From: Moellerella wisconsensis ATCC 35017
GTDB lineage: Bacteria > Pseudomonadota > Gammaproteobacteria > Enterobacterales > Enterobacteriaceae
Assembly (NCBI RefSeq): GCF_001294465.1
Contig: NZ_LGAA01000003.1
Span: 124,001 to 188,000 of the forward strand
Length of the DNA stretch: 64,000 nt
Reading direction: 5' to 3'
The position numbers and the translations under genes are program-made. Under the pieces are notes generated by a model, which made no database searches, had not been told where the DNA came from, and saw nothing but the letters and a program-made list of their open reading frames with translations. Within the stretch, counting starts at the first letter, position 1. Every line of letters starts with the position of its first letter. Positions 41,762 to 54,356 of the stretch are shown in pieces.

Positions 41762-41797
41762 ATAAAAAAACCGCTGATCACTCAATATGATCAGCGG
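41762..41797 (-). terminator. Terminator of mdh
   Basis: Stem CCGCTGATCA (41771-41780) / TGATCAGCGG (41788-41797), 10 perfect pairs and a 7-base loop. On the minus strand a run of seven T follows. It lies between the convergent mdh and sfsB genes. Confidence 0.9.
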
Positions 41798-41840
41798 CTA
41801 GCTAGCGAACGAAAGATAAACGTAAATTTATCAGTGGTTA

Positions 41841-42779
41841 TTATCCATTAATAAATTTTTCACCCAGCTCAATATCTGCTTTCAATACATCAAGCATGCT
41901 GTTGAGAGCATTTTGTTCAAAGGCGCTTAATTCACCGATAGGTAAGCGTTCTTCAACACCATTTTTACCTAAACGCACAGGTTGAGCAAAGAAACGGGCA
42001 TGTTGGCCGTCACCTTCAGTGTAAGTACATTCAATCACATTGCTTTCACCTTGCAAGCCACGGATCAGAGATAAACCAAAACGCGCTGCGGCTTGTCCCA
42101 TAGAAAGCGTCGCTGAACCGCCACCGGCTTTAGCTTCTACAACTTCAGTTCCTGCATTTTGAATGCGTTTAGTTAATGCAATGATTTCATCATCAGTAAA
42201 GCTTACTCCCGGAACCTGAGACAACAGAGGCAGAATAGTCACCCCAGAATGGCCACCAATCACTGGTACTTCTGTGGTTTGTGGATTTTTACCTTTCAGT
42301 TCAGCAATAAATGTATTTGAACGAATAATATCGAGTGTCGTTACACCAAACAGACGATTTTTATCGTATACACCCGCTTTTTTCAATACTTCAGCAGCGA
42401 TAGCAACCGTGGTATTTACTGGGTTAGTAATAATACCAATTAATGCTTTTGGGCAAGTAGTGGCTATTTGTTGTACCAAGTTGCGCACAATACCAGCATT
42501 AACATTAAATAAATCCGCACGATCCATACCCGGTTTACGTGCAACGCCCGCAGAAATGAGCACAACATCGGCACCGTGTAATGCAGGAGTTGCATCTTCA
42601 CCGGAGAAACCGATCACTTTAACGTCAGTTGGGATATGGCTCAAATCGGCAGCAACGCCTGGAGTTACTGGAGCAATGTCATAGAGAGAGAGTTCTGAAC
42701 CCGCTGGAAGCTGGTTTTTTAACAGAAGGGCGAGTGCTTGACCGATACCACCTGCTGCACCTAGAACGGCAACTTTCAT
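41841..42779 (-). CDS. mdh: Malate dehydrogenase
   Basis: A 312-residue NAD-dependent TCA-cycle enzyme, the E. coli length, interconverting malate and oxaloacetate. The NAD-binding loop is [15 protein letters not shown]. Catalytic and substrate residues are in place: R81 and R87 (VARKPGMDR), D150 and R153 (TTLDIIRSN) and H177 (GGHSGV). It is monocistronic, divergent from argR as in E. coli, with a clear terminator. Confidence 0.98.
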   Translation of the reverse strand: MKVAVLGAAGGIGQALALLLKNQLPAGSELSLYDIAPVTPGVAADLSHIPTDVKVIGFSGEDATPALHGADVVLISAGVARKPGMDRADLFNVNAGIVRNLVQQIATTCPKALIGIITNPVNTTVAIAAEVLKKAGVYDKNRLFGVTTLDIIRSNTFIAELKGKNPQTTEVPVIGGHSGVTILPLLSQVPGVSFTDDEIIALTKRIQNAGTEVVEAKAGGGSATLSMGQAAARFGLSLIRGLQGESNVIECTYTEGDGQHARFFAQPVRLGKNGVEERLPIGELSAFEQNALNSMLDVLKADIELGEKFING

Positions 42780-43694
<915 letters not shown>

Positions 43695-43731
43695 CCACTC
43701 GCTGAGTCTGACTCAGTAAGACTAGCGTCCA

Positions 43732-43760
43732 TAAAAGTATCGCGCCATTGGCGCGATACT
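43732..43760 (-). terminator. Terminator of mpl
   Basis: A perfect stem AGTATCGCGCC (43736-43746) / GGCGCGATACT (43750-43760), 3-base loop. On the minus strand TTTTAT follows. It lies between the convergent argR and mpl genes; argR may use the same hairpin or a smaller one (CTGAGT/ACTCAG, 43702-43716). Confidence 0.8.
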
Positions 43761-43795
43761 GCTAGGTTGGTTATCGGTTTTATAGCGCGATAAGA

Positions 43796-45193
43796 TTAAT
43801 AATTTTTATCTGCTTTTTGCTGGGCGATTCTCTGTTCTTTCTGCTGTAAGCTGACCAACAGTTTGTCATGAATACCGCTAAAACCACCATTGCTCATTAC
43901 CAAAATATGATCTCCCGGCTGCGCCGTTTCAACAATCATATTCACCAATGCATCAATATCTGAGCTCCAACGGGCTGACTGAACGCATTTCTCTGCAATT
44001 TCAGTGACTAGCCATGGAATATTGGTCGGTTGGAACAAAAAGACTTCATCCGCACGCCCTAATGCTGGCGCAATTTCATTCTTACTGACGCCCATTTTCA
44101 TGGTGTTAGAACGAGGCTCTAGTACTGCAATAATACGAGAAGTACCGCCAACTTTGCTCCTTAATGCTTCTAATGTCGCCAAAATAGCGGTTGGATGATG
44201 GGCAAAGTCATCATAAACGCTGACATTATATTCCACCCCACGCAATTCTAAACGACGGCGGGCATTAATAAAGGTATTTAGCGCCTGACAAGCTTCCTTC
44301 GGCGGTACGCCCACATGATGAGCGGCAGCAATAGCCATTAGCCCGTTATGCATATTATGCGTGCCGACTAATCCCCACTCAACTTCGCCTGCTTTTTCAT
44401 TTTGATAGATAATTTCATATTTACTGCCAGAATGATTTAGTTTTTTGGCCTGCCATTCGCCATGCTCACCAACTAAAATTTGTTCACTCCAGCACCCCAT
44501 GCCAATCGTCTGTTTTAAATTATTGTCGTTATCAGGCATGATAATTCGACCATTACCCGGCACAATACGCACTAAATGATGGAATTGTTTTTGAATGGCT
44601 TCTAAATTCTCAAAAATATCAGCATGATCAAACTCTAAATTATTGAGTATCAATGTCCGTGGGCTGTAATGTACAAACTTAGAACGCTTATCAAAAAATG
44701 CACAATCGTATTCATCGGCTTCAATAACAAAAAATGGGCTGTCGCCAATTTGTGCAGAAACGTCGAAATTGCCCGGAACGCCTCCAATTAGAAAACCCGG
44801 TTTATATCCACAATCTTCTAAGATCCAAGCCAACATACCTGCTGTCGTTGTTTTACCGTGAGTCCCTGCAACCGCCAGCACCCAACGCTCTGGTAATACA
44901 TGGTCATGCAGCCATTGAGGGCCTGAAGTATAAGGCAGGCCTTTTTCAAGCACCGCTTCCACACAGGGATTACCGCGGGTCATTGCATTACCAATAACAA
45001 CCATGTCTGGGGCGGGATCTAATTGGCTGGGAGAGTATCCCTGGATCAGCTCAATTCCTTGTTTTTCCAATAAGGTGCTCATTGGAGGATAAACATTTGC
45101 ATCGGAGCCTGTGACTTTATGTCCCAGAGAGCGAGCCAGTATTGCAAGACTTCCCATAAAAGTACCGCAAATACCTAATATATGAATGTGCAT
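43796..45193 (-). CDS. mpl: UDP-MurNAc:L-Ala-gamma-D-Glu-meso-DAP ligase Mpl
   Basis: A 465-residue Mur-ligase-fold enzyme (E. coli 457) that joins recycled tripeptide to UDP-MurNAc in peptidoglycan recycling. The N-terminal UDP loop is HILGICGTFMGSLA; the ATP loop is VAGTHGKTTTAGML; further Mur motifs are EADEYDCAFFDKRS, the NLEFDHADIF segment and YDDFAHHPTAI. The start is the ATG at 45193, giving MHIHILGICG; the upstream frame (37 codons) has no homology and would intrude on the fbp promoter region. It is divergent from fbp as in E. coli. Confidence 0.97.
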   Translation of the reverse strand: MHIHILGICGTFMGSLAILARSLGHKVTGSDANVYPPMSTLLEKQGIELIQGYSPSQLDPAPDMVVIGNAMTRGNPCVEAVLEKGLPYTSGPQWLHDHVLPERWVLAVAGTHGKTTTAGMLAWILEDCGYKPGFLIGGVPGNFDVSAQIGDSPFFVIEADEYDCAFFDKRSKFVHYSPRTLILNNLEFDHADIFENLEAIQKQFHHLVRIVPGNGRIIMPDNDNNLKQTIGMGCWSEQILVGEHGEWQAKKLNHSGSKYEIIYQNEKAGEVEWGLVGTHNMHNGLMAIAAAHHVGVPPKEACQALNTFINARRRLELRGVEYNVSVYDDFAHHPTAILATLEALRSKVGGTSRIIAVLEPRSNTMKMGVSKNEIAPALGRADEVFLFQPTNIPWLVTEIAEKCVQSARWSSDIDALVNMIVETAQPGDHILVMSNGGFSGIHDKLLVSLQQKEQRIAQQKADKNY

Positions 45194-45357
45194 TAATTTT
45201 CCATCCGATAGCATGAAGTTGGTCACTATTCTACCCATCCTCGTCGTGTTTATAAATGGATTACCTATTAATCTTTTTATTATTTGGATAAACTTCTCCC
45301 CCAAGGGTAGAATCGAGCCCTACAAACCTCTGTCTCATTATATTCAGGACCTTCGTC

Positions 45358-46365
45358 ATGAAAACATTAGGCGAATTCATCGTCGAGAAACAACAAGATT
45401 TTTCTCATGCAACAGGTGAGTTAACCGCTCTACTGTCTGCTATCAAGCTGGGCGCAAAAATTATTCATCGGGATATAAATAAAGCAGGCTTAGTGGACAT
45501 TTTAGGTACCAGTGGTGTATCCAATGTTCAGGGTGAAGTGCAAATGAAACTTGACCTTTATGCGAATGAGAAACTGAAAGCAGCATTAAAAGCTCGTGGG
45601 GAAGTCGCAGGTATTGCTTCCGAAGAAGAAGACGAGATTGTAATTTTCGAAGGTGATCGCGCAGAAAATGCCAAATATGTCGTATTAATGGATCCATTAG
45701 ATGGTTCTTCGAATATCGATGTAAACGTTTCCGTCGGAACGATATTCTCAATTTATCATCGTATTACCCCTATTGGACAATCCGTTACTGAAGCTGACTT
45801 TTTGCAACCAGGTCATCGCCAAGTAGCCGCTGGCTATGTAGTTTATGGTTCATCAACCATGCTGGTTTATACTACTGGTTGTGGTGTTCATGCCTTCACT
45901 TATGACCCTTCTTTGGGTGTATTTTGTCTATCACATGAAAAAGTGATGTTTCCTACAAACGGCAAAATGTATTCAATCAATGAAGGAAACTACATTAAAT
46001 TCCCTCTCGGCGTGAAGAAATACCTGAAATATTGCCAAGAACAAGATGAAGCAACGGGTCGCCCTTACACGACTCGCTATATCGGCTCATTAGTGGCTGA
46101 TTTTCATCGTAATCTGCTCAAAGGCGGAATTTACATGTACCCAAGCACGGCAAGCCATCCAAATGGTAAACTGCGCTTACTGTATGAATGTAATCCAATT
46201 TCTTTCCTTGCCGAGCAAGCCGGGGGGAAAGCCAGTGATGGTAGCCGTCGTATTTTGGATATCCAACCAACAGAATTACACCAACGCGTACCATTCTTTG
46301 TCGGTACTGAATCTATGGTAGAAAAAGCAGAAAGTTTCATTCGTGAATACCCAGATGAAGCCTAA
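45358..46365 (+). CDS. fbp: Fructose-1,6-bisphosphatase class 1
   Basis: A 335-residue gluconeogenic enzyme (E. coli 332) hydrolysing fructose-1,6-bisphosphate to fructose-6-phosphate with Mg2+. The metal-binding motif [15 protein letters not shown] and the substrate-binding region around [20 protein letters not shown] are visible, as is the EEED segment preceding them. It is divergent from mpl and ends at a clear terminator. Confidence 0.97.
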   Translation: MKTLGEFIVEKQQDFSHATGELTALLSAIKLGAKIIHRDINKAGLVDILGTSGVSNVQGEVQMKLDLYANEKLKAALKARGEVAGIASEEEDEIVIFEGDRAENAKYVVLMDPLDGSSNIDVNVSVGTIFSIYHRITPIGQSVTEADFLQPGHRQVAAGYVVYGSSTMLVYTTGCGVHAFTYDPSLGVFCLSHEKVMFPTNGKMYSINEGNYIKFPLGVKKYLKYCQEQDEATGRPYTTRYIGSLVADFHRNLLKGGIYMYPSTASHPNGKLRLLYECNPISFLAEQAGGKASDGSRRILDIQPTELHQRVPFFVGTESMVEKAESFIREYPDEA

Positions 46366-46389
46366 TTAGCTTTACTGTACTTCTATTTT

Positions 46390-46414
46390 AGGTGGGGATT
46401 TCCCCGCCTTTTTG
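46390..46414 (+). terminator. Terminator of fbp
   Basis: Stem AGGTGGGG (46390-46397) / CCCCGCCT (46402-46409) with a 4-base loop, followed by a run of T. It starts 25 bases after the fbp stop. Confidence 0.88.
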
Positions 46415-46572
46415 TTGCTAGTAGATCAAATAATGTGCAGCACTCCTACTCTCCCCTATTAAATATCCTCGCCACAGACTCTATCCTGCTTTGTATGGAG
46501 TGAATTATCTGCAACATATCAGTTTTTTTTCATCTATCCCGCCGCAACTAGTGAGTTTTGTCGCCCTTTACG

Positions 46573-46587
46573 GCTATAATAGCCGTT
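46573..46587 (+). promoter_or_regulatory. Palindrome over the probable ppa -10 region
   Basis: The 15-base palindrome CGGCTAT-A-ATAGCCG contains a perfect TATAAT hexamer (near 46577-46582), about 40 bases before the ppa start. No strong -35 hexamer is apparent. The symmetry could mark an operator over the promoter or be an RNA hairpin at the transcript start. Confidence 0.45.
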
Positions 46588-46623
46588 ACGTCATTTTAGC
46601 TATTACTATAAAGGATACTTTTC

Positions 46624-47160
46624 ATGGGCTTGAACAATGTACCGGCAGGGAAAGAACTGCCTGATGATATTTATGTCGTCATCGAAATCCCAGCAAATGC
46701 GGATCCGATTAAATATGAAGTTGATAAAGAGACTGGCGCATTATTTGTAGACCGTTTCATGTCTACTGCAATGTTCTATCCATGTAACTATGGTTACATC
46801 AATCACACACTATCTTTAGACGGTGATCCGGTTGACGTATTAGTTCCAACACCTTATCCACTGCAACCTGGCTCAGTTATTCGTTGCCGCCCCGTTGGCG
46901 TCTTGAAAATGACTGATGAGTCTGGCGAAGATGCTAAATTAGTGGCAGTACCACACACTAAATTAAGCAAAGAATACGATCATATTAAAGATGTGAACGA
47001 TCTACCTGAACTGCTGCGTGCTCAAATTACTCATTTCTTTGAACATTATAAAGATCTGGAAAAAGGTAAATGGGTTAAAGTTGACGGTTGGGATGACATC
47101 AATGCCGCTAAAGCAGAAATTATTTCTTCTTTTGAACGTGCTGCAGCCGCAAAAAAATAA
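46624..47160 (+). CDS. ppa: Inorganic pyrophosphatase
   Basis: A 178-residue family I soluble pyrophosphatase (E. coli 176) that hydrolyses PPi and so drives biosynthetic reactions. Active-site segments are [31 protein letters not shown] and the acidic [12 protein letters not shown] loop. AAAGGA precedes the ATG by 9 bases. It is monocistronic with its own terminator. In E. coli it also lies beside ytfP-tamB-tamA. Confidence 0.98.
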   Translation: MGLNNVPAGKELPDDIYVVIEIPANADPIKYEVDKETGALFVDRFMSTAMFYPCNYGYINHTLSLDGDPVDVLVPTPYPLQPGSVIRCRPVGVLKMTDESGEDAKLVAVPHTKLSKEYDHIKDVNDLPELLRAQITHFFEHYKDLEKGKWVKVDGWDDINAAKAEIISSFERAAAAKK

Positions 47161-47194
47161 TTTAGTTATTGGTCATACAAGCTAAATATTTTCG

Positions 47195-47222
47195 AGCTCT
47201 ATCGATTGATAGGGCTTTTTTT
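47195..47222 (+). terminator. Terminator of ppa
   Basis: Stem AGCTCTATC (47195-47203) / GATAGGGCT (47208-47216), nine pairs with one G-T, loop GATT, then a run of seven T. Confidence 0.88.
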
Positions 47223-47260
47223 ATTCCTCAATTTACCCCTTACTCTGTGTTTAGCGCATA

Positions 47261-47291
47261 AAAAAACTGAGCCTAATCGACTCAGTTTTTT
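47261..47291. terminator. Bidirectional terminator after ytfP
   Basis: Stem AAAAAACTGAG (47261-47271) / CTCAGTTTTTT (47281-47291) with a 9-base loop and T runs on both strands. It probably ends the tamA-tamB-ytfP transcript on the minus strand and backs up the ppa terminator on the plus strand. Confidence 0.87.
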
Positions 47292-47318
47292 GTTTTCAGG
47301 AATTAATCTTTAAAAAGA

Positions 47319-47663
47319 TTATTTTTCATGACGTTTTAGCCAATCACCACTTTCAATGCGTTGCAAATCATCAACGGGGAGCTTATACAGATAAATCCAT
47401 GCGCTACCATACGGTGTCTGGATCAATTCTCGTTCATAATCCTGTGAGTTTTTTTTCAATTCATCTAACTCGGTTAGGATTGAAGGAGTTATGCGATACA
47501 CTTCGCATTCCACGGAGCCTTCACCACAAACAACCGCAGGATAATAGCCTAAATCATAGATATCATAGCCTTGTAACCTATGCTTTCCTAAAAGTTGTGC
47601 ATAGGTCATCCAATGATGATTACCCTGATCTTGCCTTAAACTGCCATACACAATAATTCGCAT
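47319..47663 (-). CDS. ytfP: Gamma-glutamylcyclotransferase-fold protein YtfP
   Basis: A 114-residue protein (E. coli 113) of the AIG2/GGCT-like fold. It opens with the substrate-loop motif IIVYGSLRQDQGNHHWM and contains ELDELKKNSQDYERELI, whose glutamate corresponds to the acid/base residue of active gamma-glutamylcyclotransferases. The physiological reaction is unproven. It starts 2 bases after the tamB stop and completes the tamA-tamB-ytfP operon, as in E. coli. Confidence 0.94.
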   Translation of the reverse strand: MRIIVYGSLRQDQGNHHWMTYAQLLGKHRLQGYDIYDLGYYPAVVCGEGSVECEVYRITPSILTELDELKKNSQDYERELIQTPYGSAWIYLYKLPVDDLQRIESGDWLKRHEK

Positions 47664-47665
47664 AA

Positions 47666-50600
47666 CTAAAACTCAAATTGATAAAGAAGGTCTAATGCCT
47701 GATTAACACCAGACACGGCTTCTAAATATAATTTTGGCATTAACCTATAACGTATCGTCAATGTGGCCAATGAGTCAAATATACCGACACCATATTTGAC
47801 TTGTAGGTCATCAGTAATTTTCCCACTAACCACAACTTGGGAACTATCACCGACGCCTTGGGTATCTAATGCCAAATCTGAAACACCAAATGTCTCACCA
47901 ATCTTGCCTACAAGTTGACCACTTTGTGCTACCCCTAAGCCAATCAGCATCGATGTCATTTGCGACCCATTGGAATCCCCACTATCAAGGCCTTCACCGC
48001 GCAATAAGTAAGAAAGAGCTTCTTGCTGAGTTTTCGCTGGTTCAGAGAAAATTTCCACTTTCGGTTTATCCGCTAATCCAGTGACTTTCACGCCTGCAAT
48101 CACTCCATCGGCGGTATTGTCTGGATTACGAATAGCTTCCAAATTCAAGAAAGGTTGATCCGCAGGGCCTGAGAACATAATTTGCCCTTTGCGAACTAAC
48201 AAGTCTTGTCCATAAGCATGGAAACGTCCCGAAGGAATATCTACTTGACCATTCAGCTTAAGACCTTGTTTATCCTGTAATACCCGTAACATACCGGTTA
48301 ATTTAGCCTGCAATCCAAACGCATCTAACTGCACATCGTTGCCGATATTAATGGTTAAATTAGTCTGGATAGGAATAGCAGTTGGCGACTGTTCAATCGG
48401 CTGGAGATTTTTATCGAGCATAACCTCGTCAGAAGAAACGCCTACCGCTGATTCTGGTAATTCTTGCACCGTAATCCGTGCCCATGGAATATTGACATTA
48501 CCGGTTAAATTCAGCAATTCAGGTGAAGCTTCAAACACTAAATCTGGTGCCACATCTATCCGCACCATTGGCGGCAATGAGACCCTCAGATTGTCACCTT
48601 TAGCCATCACTTTAGCGTTCCATGCATCAATATTGCGCCAATCAGCCTCTCCATTAATATTCAGATAACCTTCAGGCGTGGTAATTTGTCCATCCATGGT
48701 GGAACTCGTACCGTTAAAGTTAATGCCTAATCGACCTTGAGTGATATCAAAAGGGATCCACGAACCTGATGCCAACAACTCTGAGAGTGTTAAATTACCG
48801 TTCAACAACGGCTTATTAGCATTCCCGCCTAAACGTAAATTGGCATTCAGTAATCCTTCCGCTTTTTCACCTTTGGATAATAATGGCTGAATCAGTGCTA
48901 ATGAGATTGAGTCAATAGTGATCGAACCCGATAAGCGGCGGGCTTTTTCCAGATCCGCAATTTGTACATTTCCGTTAAATTGCCCATTATTAAGGATCTT
49001 AATCAACCAGCTAATATCTGCTTTACCATTCACTAGTGCCGCAGAAAGCGTTAATGTCTGAAACTCAACAGGTAAAGAGATACCTTCTACCATTTGAGTT
49101 ACTTTAACCCCGTCACCTTTCAGATTAACTTTAGCTTGTGGTAAGCCGCCATCGGCTTTCCAACTCACTTTAGCATTGCCACTGAATATTCCCTGTAACT
49201 GGGTATCTCCGGTCATAAACGGCTTTAACATCGCTAAATTAAAACTTTCAAGCGCTATATCGGCGGTACCACTTTTTCCCGCTTTTATTGGTTTAGGTAC
49301 ACACAATCGTGCATTTGGATTAATCCAGCAATGCGTTCCAACCGTTACTTCTTGTAATGTATTCGCGTACTCTAGTGCCATGGCTTTATTTAAATGCCAT
49401 TCTCCGACCGGCGTCTCAAACGCGGTATTATTCAGCGTTCCTTTCCAGATTTCCGTCTGGCGATCGAAGCCTCCATTTAAGGCTAAATGACCGGAGACTG
49501 GCTCACCCTGTACATCCAGTTTTAGCTGATGTTTCTTTTCGTTGCCTTTAGCCTCTAAGGTCAAATTTTTAATCACCAGATCGGCTTGTTTTAATTGACG
49601 CACTACGACCGAAAGATCGCCTTTAATCTGTTCACCAGAAGTCACGTTACCTTTAATTACTGCACTATCCACAGACAGCATATCCTGCCATTTCACGCCA
49701 TGTGCATTAATATCGGCTAACACTTGAGGCGACTGCAAATCGCCACGCAATTTGATATCACCTTTAATAACACCGGCTAATCCTGGCAGCATACCGCCTA
49801 AACCGGGCGCATTAATTTTAGCGTCTAAATTCCATTTATCGGATAAATTGCCTTTTACATCAACATTATTTTTACCTAATACCAGATTAAATCCGGGAAT
49901 ATCCCACTGACCTGCAGCATTGCCGGAAGCCTTACCTCGCGCTTTCAGTAAATTATTTTTGACGTTACCATCGAGGCTAATTTCAGGAATTTGTAGCTGC
50001 CAACTCCCGCCATATAAACTGCCTCGAGTCACCACTTTGCCGTCCACTTTCGCCGGCCACTCTGGCCACTGTTTAGACGTATTGATCCCCGATAACGTAA
50101 GCACCGCATTCCAACTGATGGCTTTACTCCAATCAGCAACCCCAGTAATCTCCGCTTTGCCCTGTAATGCAGACAAACGCAAACGGGTTAAATTAAGTTG
50201 TTCTTCATTACCCTTGGCATCAAGCAACAATACTGACGATGGTAAATCTTGTCCGGTAATCGCTGATTTAAGCGATAAATCATAGGCTGATGGACGTCCA
50301 TTAAGTCGTAAACGGGTGCCCTCTAATTGATATTGAGGCTCGCCAACCAATGGCCAGGTGATTTTTTGGCTATCTAACGTTAATAAGAAAGGTAAATCAG
50401 CCTGTGACAAATCCGTCTGTGCATCTAAGGTGGCATTTACTGGCCCACTGAGATTCAATGCTAATTTTAATTGATCTTGCAGTGCGCCCTTCAGCGTTAA
50501 ATCTATCTTTTGCCCCTCAAAATCTTTGAGCTGAGATTCTCCTTGCACCGAAAGTGATACCGGCCATTTATCCTCTAGTGTCGCACTCCCTGAAAGTGCT

Positions 50601-51532
50601 AGATTGCCTTCAGGTGCATCTGCTGTTATCGAGGTAATTTGTACATTTTGCCCCTGATTAGACAGACTAATATGCAGACTATTTAATGTGGCTGGTGTCG
50701 CACCTGAGATACGGAAATTAGAGCCATCAATAGCTTCAACTGTTAAATCTACCGGCAAAATTATTTGAGGTAACTCCGCGAGTAAAGGTTGAGCAAACAG
50801 TTGTTTTAAAGTTTCACCTAATGGCTGTTGTGGCGGTTCATCCTGTTCAGGAGCCAGCGTATTTTTAGTTGCTACCGTTTTAGCTAGCGTTGATTCAGCT
50901 ATAGTGGTGCCATCTATAGTAGTGCCATCCATAGTGGTGTCATTTATCATAGCCTCGTCTGATGCGGTTTCAGCCGCAGGTAGATCTATGGTTAAATTAA
51001 CAATCTGAGTTGGCGTAACGGTTAATGCTTTGGCTTGCCAATGAAGCCCCGTCGAGAATTTAGCTAAATCGACCACCGTACCATCAACAGTGACATGGGT
51101 CTGTTGCAATGATAATTGAGCTAAATTAATCGTCAGGGGAGCATTAAGCTCAGTTAATGGCTCTGAAGGCGGTTGTTCTTCTGATGGCGGAAGCTTCGAG
51201 GTATCCACCACCACATTGACCCCTTGGGTTGAGAGATCATCAATGCAAAGCTCACGCTGAGTTAAACAGCCTAAACGTAACGCTAAATGCAATTTTTCAG
51301 CATTTACATCAACGCCCGGCATTTGGTACTGTACATTACTTAGCGTTAAATCATCCCATCCGCCATTGACTTGACCAATTTCTAACCCCGGAACCCAGCG
51401 ATTAGCGCTGTTTATTACAAAATGCAAACCGGATTGTGTTCCTAAAATCCAACTGATCGCCGCTATCAACAGAACTAAAATAATCAAGAGGATCGCTGCA
51501 ATGCGTTTTACCCATTTCATTGTTCTGTTCAT
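47666..51532 (-). CDS. tamB: Translocation and assembly module inner-membrane subunit TamB
   Basis: A 1288-residue AsmA-like/bridge protein (E. coli 1259) anchored by one N-terminal transmembrane helix (about 8-30) and spanning the periplasm as a long beta-taco groove to TamA. It supports assembly of autotransporters and outer-membrane proteins, and anterograde phospholipid transport. The conserved C-terminal DUF490 domain (about 930-1288) includes [19 protein letters not shown] and ends LDLLYQFEF, a C-terminal signal-like strand. At about residues 196-211 a Thr-rich insertion is encoded by three 15-base tandem repeats. Its ATG overlaps the tamA stop by four bases. Confidence 0.96.
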   Translation of the reverse strand: MNRTMKWVKRIAAILLIILVLLIAAISWILGTQSGLHFVINSANRWVPGLEIGQVNGGWDDLTLSNVQYQMPGVDVNAEKLHLALRLGCLTQRELCIDDLSTQGVNVVVDTSKLPPSEEQPPSEPLTELNAPLTINLAQLSLQQTHVTVDGTVVDLAKFSTGLHWQAKALTVTPTQIVNLTIDLPAAETASDEAMINDTTMDGTTIDGTTIAESTLAKTVATKNTLAPEQDEPPQQPLGETLKQLFAQPLLAELPQIILPVDLTVEAIDGSNFRISGATPATLNSLHISLSNQGQNVQITSITADAPEGNLALSGSATLEDKWPVSLSVQGESQLKDFEGQKIDLTLKGALQDQLKLALNLSGPVNATLDAQTDLSQADLPFLLTLDSQKITWPLVGEPQYQLEGTRLRLNGRPSAYDLSLKSAITGQDLPSSVLLLDAKGNEEQLNLTRLRLSALQGKAEITGVADWSKAISWNAVLTLSGINTSKQWPEWPAKVDGKVVTRGSLYGGSWQLQIPEISLDGNVKNNLLKARGKASGNAAGQWDIPGFNLVLGKNNVDVKGNLSDKWNLDAKINAPGLGGMLPGLAGVIKGDIKLRGDLQSPQVLADINAHGVKWQDMLSVDSAVIKGNVTSGEQIKGDLSVVVRQLKQADLVIKNLTLEAKGNEKKHQLKLDVQGEPVSGHLALNGGFDRQTEIWKGTLNNTAFETPVGEWHLNKAMALEYANTLQEVTVGTHCWINPNARLCVPKPIKAGKSGTADIALESFNLAMLKPFMTGDTQLQGIFSGNAKVSWKADGGLPQAKVNLKGDGVKVTQMVEGISLPVEFQTLTLSAALVNGKADISWLIKILNNGQFNGNVQIADLEKARRLSGSITIDSISLALIQPLLSKGEKAEGLLNANLRLGGNANKPLLNGNLTLSELLASGSWIPFDITQGRLGINFNGTSSTMDGQITTPEGYLNINGEADWRNIDAWNAKVMAKGDNLRVSLPPMVRIDVAPDLVFEASPELLNLTGNVNIPWARITVQELPESAVGVSSDEVMLDKNLQPIEQSPTAIPIQTNLTINIGNDVQLDAFGLQAKLTGMLRVLQDKQGLKLNGQVDIPSGRFHAYGQDLLVRKGQIMFSGPADQPFLNLEAIRNPDNTADGVIAGVKVTGLADKPKVEIFSEPAKTQQEALSYLLRGEGLDSGDSNGSQMTSMLIGLGVAQSGQLVGKIGETFGVSDLALDTQGVGDSSQVVVSGKITDDLQVKYGVGIFDSLATLTIRYRLMPKLYLEAVSGVNQALDLLYQFEF
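50901..50945 (-). repeat. 15-base tandem repeats inside tamB
   Basis: Three adjacent near-identical 15-base units (50901-50915, 50916-50930, 50931-50945), differing by one or a few bases. They encode a repeating pentapeptide close to DGTTI on the minus strand. The unit is a multiple of three, so copy-number change would lengthen or shorten TamB without a frameshift. Confidence 0.8.
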
Positions 51533-53271
51533 AGTTCTGTTCCTAATCCGATATAGAATTGAATTTTTTTATTATCAGGATCACCAATTGGAGTCGCTAT
51601 ATCAAATTTAATCGGTCCTACCGGTGATGCCCAACGGATCCCTGTACCAGCCCCAGTTTTAAAGTCGCTACGCTTAATATCATTCACCGCTTCACCACTA
51701 TCAATAAACCAAGCACTCCACCAATTACCGGTAAAGTTATACTGATATTCTACCGAGCCAACTAATAGCTTTGATGCCCCTGTCAGTTTACCCTGGCTAT
51801 CTTCTGGTGATATTTTTTGATAGCCGTATCCTCGAATACTGCCATCCCCCCCCGCAAAGAAACGTAAATCGGGCGGAACTTTCTCAAAACTATTAGTATC
51901 AATCCAACCGGCATTACCACGCACGACAAATCGATGACCTTCCCATGGGGTACGGATCCAAACCTGTTTAGCCTGCAATACGGTAAAATCAATATCCGAG
52001 CCCCAAAGAGTATTGGATACATCAACAGAATAGCGCTGGCTATCCCCCCAACTAGGCATCATACCTCCACGTTGGCGGATCCGGCTCGCATTAGCCCCCG
52101 GATATAATAACATCGTGGTATTACTGATATCCGCCTGTGTAAAGTGACTGAGTGACCACCGCAAATTGACGCCATACTGCCAGCCACTGGAATAATCCCA
52201 GTTACGCGATACATTTAATGTCGCAGTGTCTGATTCAGTATCATTAAGATCCGTACGTTTGTATCCGCCTTGAACAGCATAATATTGTTCTAACGGATTT
52301 TTCTTCAATGGGATTTTATAGCTAGCGTCAATAATTTGTTCGGGTTGAGATAAACTAATATTCGAGGTAAAACTTTGTCCTCGGGAGTTTATCCACGGTT
52401 TATTCCACGTGGTTTTTAATCTTGGGCCCACGTCCGTAGCATAACCGCCACCCAACTCAATAAAGTTTCGTGCTCGCGGTGACATAACCGCATCCATCGG
52501 CAATAAATCAGTATGTTCTTCACGGGCTTTAGCTATATCGGGTGTAACAAGCGCCGAATTAAACCAACCAGTTGCAGCTAAACGACGATTAAACTCAGCT
52601 AACTGCTCAGAAGTGTAATATTCTCCCGGCTTAAACGGCGATAAGTTATTTAGATAATCTTCTCTAATTTGAGAACCGGTATAATGTATCGCGCCAAAAC
52701 GATAGCGTTCACCGCTATCGAAATCAAAATCCCAATAAGAGGCATGCTGTTCTAGCGAGACACCCAATTGGCTTTTAAGCATTTCAGCATCAAAATAGCC
52801 TTTACGAACCGCTAAACTACTAAAACCATTTTTAAAACTTTCATAATCAGCATGATTTAAGATAGTTCCTTTTTTCGGTGTATCGGCTTTGATCATTTTG
52901 GCATAGGCCGGATCGTCTTTTGCCGCGCCTTCCAAGACAACATTTACGCCTTCCACTAAAATAGGTTGCCCCGGTGAAACAATCGCTGTTAAAACTGAGC
53001 GTTCAGGCGGTTTTTTTTCTTGATAGGTAAATTCAATAGTTGGCTGGTAATAACCTAATGGGCGAAGCCCTTGGCGAATGGCTTTATCTACACGAGCACG
53101 GAAACGACCATCAGGGGATACCTCATCCTGCGTTATATTTGATAGTTGTACTCGTGCGTTTTTTTCAAGTTGCCCACTTAAACCTTCTATTTTTAATCGT
53201 AAGTTTGCACTGTATGCCATCGGAGCTGCGATACACATACAAAGCAAACCAGTGAGGGGGTATCTTGACAC
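51529..53271 (-). CDS. tamA: Translocation and assembly module outer-membrane subunit TamA
   Basis: A 580-residue Omp85-family barrel (E. coli 577). A signal peptide of about 21 residues (ends MAYS-A) is followed by three POTRA domains (about 25-265) and a 16-strand barrel. The lid-lock loop motif appears as [11 protein letters not shown] near residue 460, and the last strand ends in [11 protein letters not shown]. With TamB it forms the TAM. The start is a GTG at 53271 with GGAG five bases upstream. It is divergent from msrA, as in E. coli, and translationally coupled to tamB. Confidence 0.96.
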   Translation of the reverse strand: MSRYPLTGLLCMCIAAPMAYSANLRLKIEGLSGQLEKNARVQLSNITQDEVSPDGRFRARVDKAIRQGLRPLGYYQPTIEFTYQEKKPPERSVLTAIVSPGQPILVEGVNVVLEGAAKDDPAYAKMIKADTPKKGTILNHADYESFKNGFSSLAVRKGYFDAEMLKSQLGVSLEQHASYWDFDFDSGERYRFGAIHYTGSQIREDYLNNLSPFKPGEYYTSEQLAEFNRRLAATGWFNSALVTPDIAKAREEHTDLLPMDAVMSPRARNFIELGGGYATDVGPRLKTTWNKPWINSRGQSFTSNISLSQPEQIIDASYKIPLKKNPLEQYYAVQGGYKRTDLNDTESDTATLNVSRNWDYSSGWQYGVNLRWSLSHFTQADISNTTMLLYPGANASRIRQRGGMMPSWGDSQRYSVDVSNTLWGSDIDFTVLQAKQVWIRTPWEGHRFVVRGNAGWIDTNSFEKVPPDLRFFAGGDGSIRGYGYQKISPEDSQGKLTGASKLLVGSVEYQYNFTGNWWSAWFIDSGEAVNDIKRSDFKTGAGTGIRWASPVGPIKFDIATPIGDPDNKKIQFYIGLGTEL

Positions 53272-53548
53272 GCCGACTCCTAAAATTGATGTTTAATTGA
53301 CGAGATGATCCAAATCGATTTATTTTGAATAAGATAATCTATATTCACAAGTTTTATTAAAATTTATAACTAATTATATCGATTATAGTTCAAGTTGCAG
53401 ATACGTTAACGTTTATTCCATTTAGCAATCTGTAGCTCGCACTTTCATTCACCTGCTACCTTACTACTAAGCGTAATGACCACGACATTATGACACTCAA
53501 CAGTTACGATAAAACAGTAAGACAAATTTAATAATTATAGGAGATTGT

Positions 53549-54190
53549 ATGCCGAATAATAAACGATTCCCACTTGATCCGGCTGAAGCGTTACCCGGAA
53601 GAAAAACGCCTTTAATTTATGCACCTTATCATGCAGTTAACCAACATTCGATTCAGATTATCCCCAAATCTGATCACATTGCCTACTTTGCGATGGGATG
53701 TTTTTGGGGAGCGGAACGTCTATTTTGGCAGCAAACAGGGGTATATTCTACATCGGTAGGATACAGTGGCGGCATAACAGAAAATCCAACCTATGAAGAA
53801 GTGTGTTCGGGTATGACTGGCCATACTGAAACCGTCCGCGTAGTTTTTGATCCCAACCAAATTAGCTATGAGAATTTATTAAAGTTATTTTGGGAGAATC
53901 ACGACCCAGCCCAAGGTATGCGCCAAGGCGGAGATATTGGCAGCCAGTATCGCTCAGCTATTTATACCGTTTCCGAGCAACAATATCAGCATGCTATCGC
54001 TGCTAAAGAGGAGTATCAACAGGCAATGAACGCAGAGGGTGATCAGCGAGTTATCACCACTGAAATCGCGCCAATACATACGTTTTATTTCGCTGAAGAT
54101 TATCACCAGCAATATCTGTATAAAAACCCGCAAGGCTATTGTGGACTCGGGGGGATCGGTATTTGCCTACCACCTCAGCACAGAAACTAG
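53549..54190 (+). CDS. msrA: Peptide methionine sulfoxide reductase MsrA
   Basis: A 213-residue enzyme (E. coli 212) reducing methionine-S-sulfoxide in proteins and free methionine. The catalytic cysteine is C51 in [12 protein letters not shown]; resolving cysteines C198 and C206 are in [18 protein letters not shown] precedes the ATG by 7 bases. A terminator follows, so it is monocistronic. Confidence 0.97.
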   Translation: MPNNKRFPLDPAEALPGRKTPLIYAPYHAVNQHSIQIIPKSDHIAYFAMGCFWGAERLFWQQTGVYSTSVGYSGGITENPTYEEVCSGMTGHTETVRVVFDPNQISYENLLKLFWENHDPAQGMRQGGDIGSQYRSAIYTVSEQQYQHAIAAKEEYQQAMNAEGDQRVITTEIAPIHTFYFAEDYHQQYLYKNPQGYCGLGGIGICLPPQHRN

Positions 54191-54235
54191 TCAGATTGTT
54201 CTATCTGATGCTATAATACGCGAGCTAATCTTATT

Positions 54236-54261
54236 GTGGCGGTTATTGACCGCCACTTTTT
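54236..54261 (+). terminator. Terminator of msrA
   Basis: Stem GTGGCGGT (54236-54243) / ACCGCCAC (54249-54256), loop TATTG, then a T run (54257-54261). It lies between msrA and paeA. Confidence 0.87.
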
Positions 54262-54356
54262 GTAATTGTCGTTCAAATTGTGTTATTAAAATTGTTCCCT
54301 TCAGTCGCAGCTCGCGCTATAAACAAGTGTTCATGAAGGTGCAACACGGATACTCT

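Noticed and set aside
50901-50945. CRISPR array
   Set aside because: Repeats are adjacent 15-base units without spacers, inside the tamB coding sequence.
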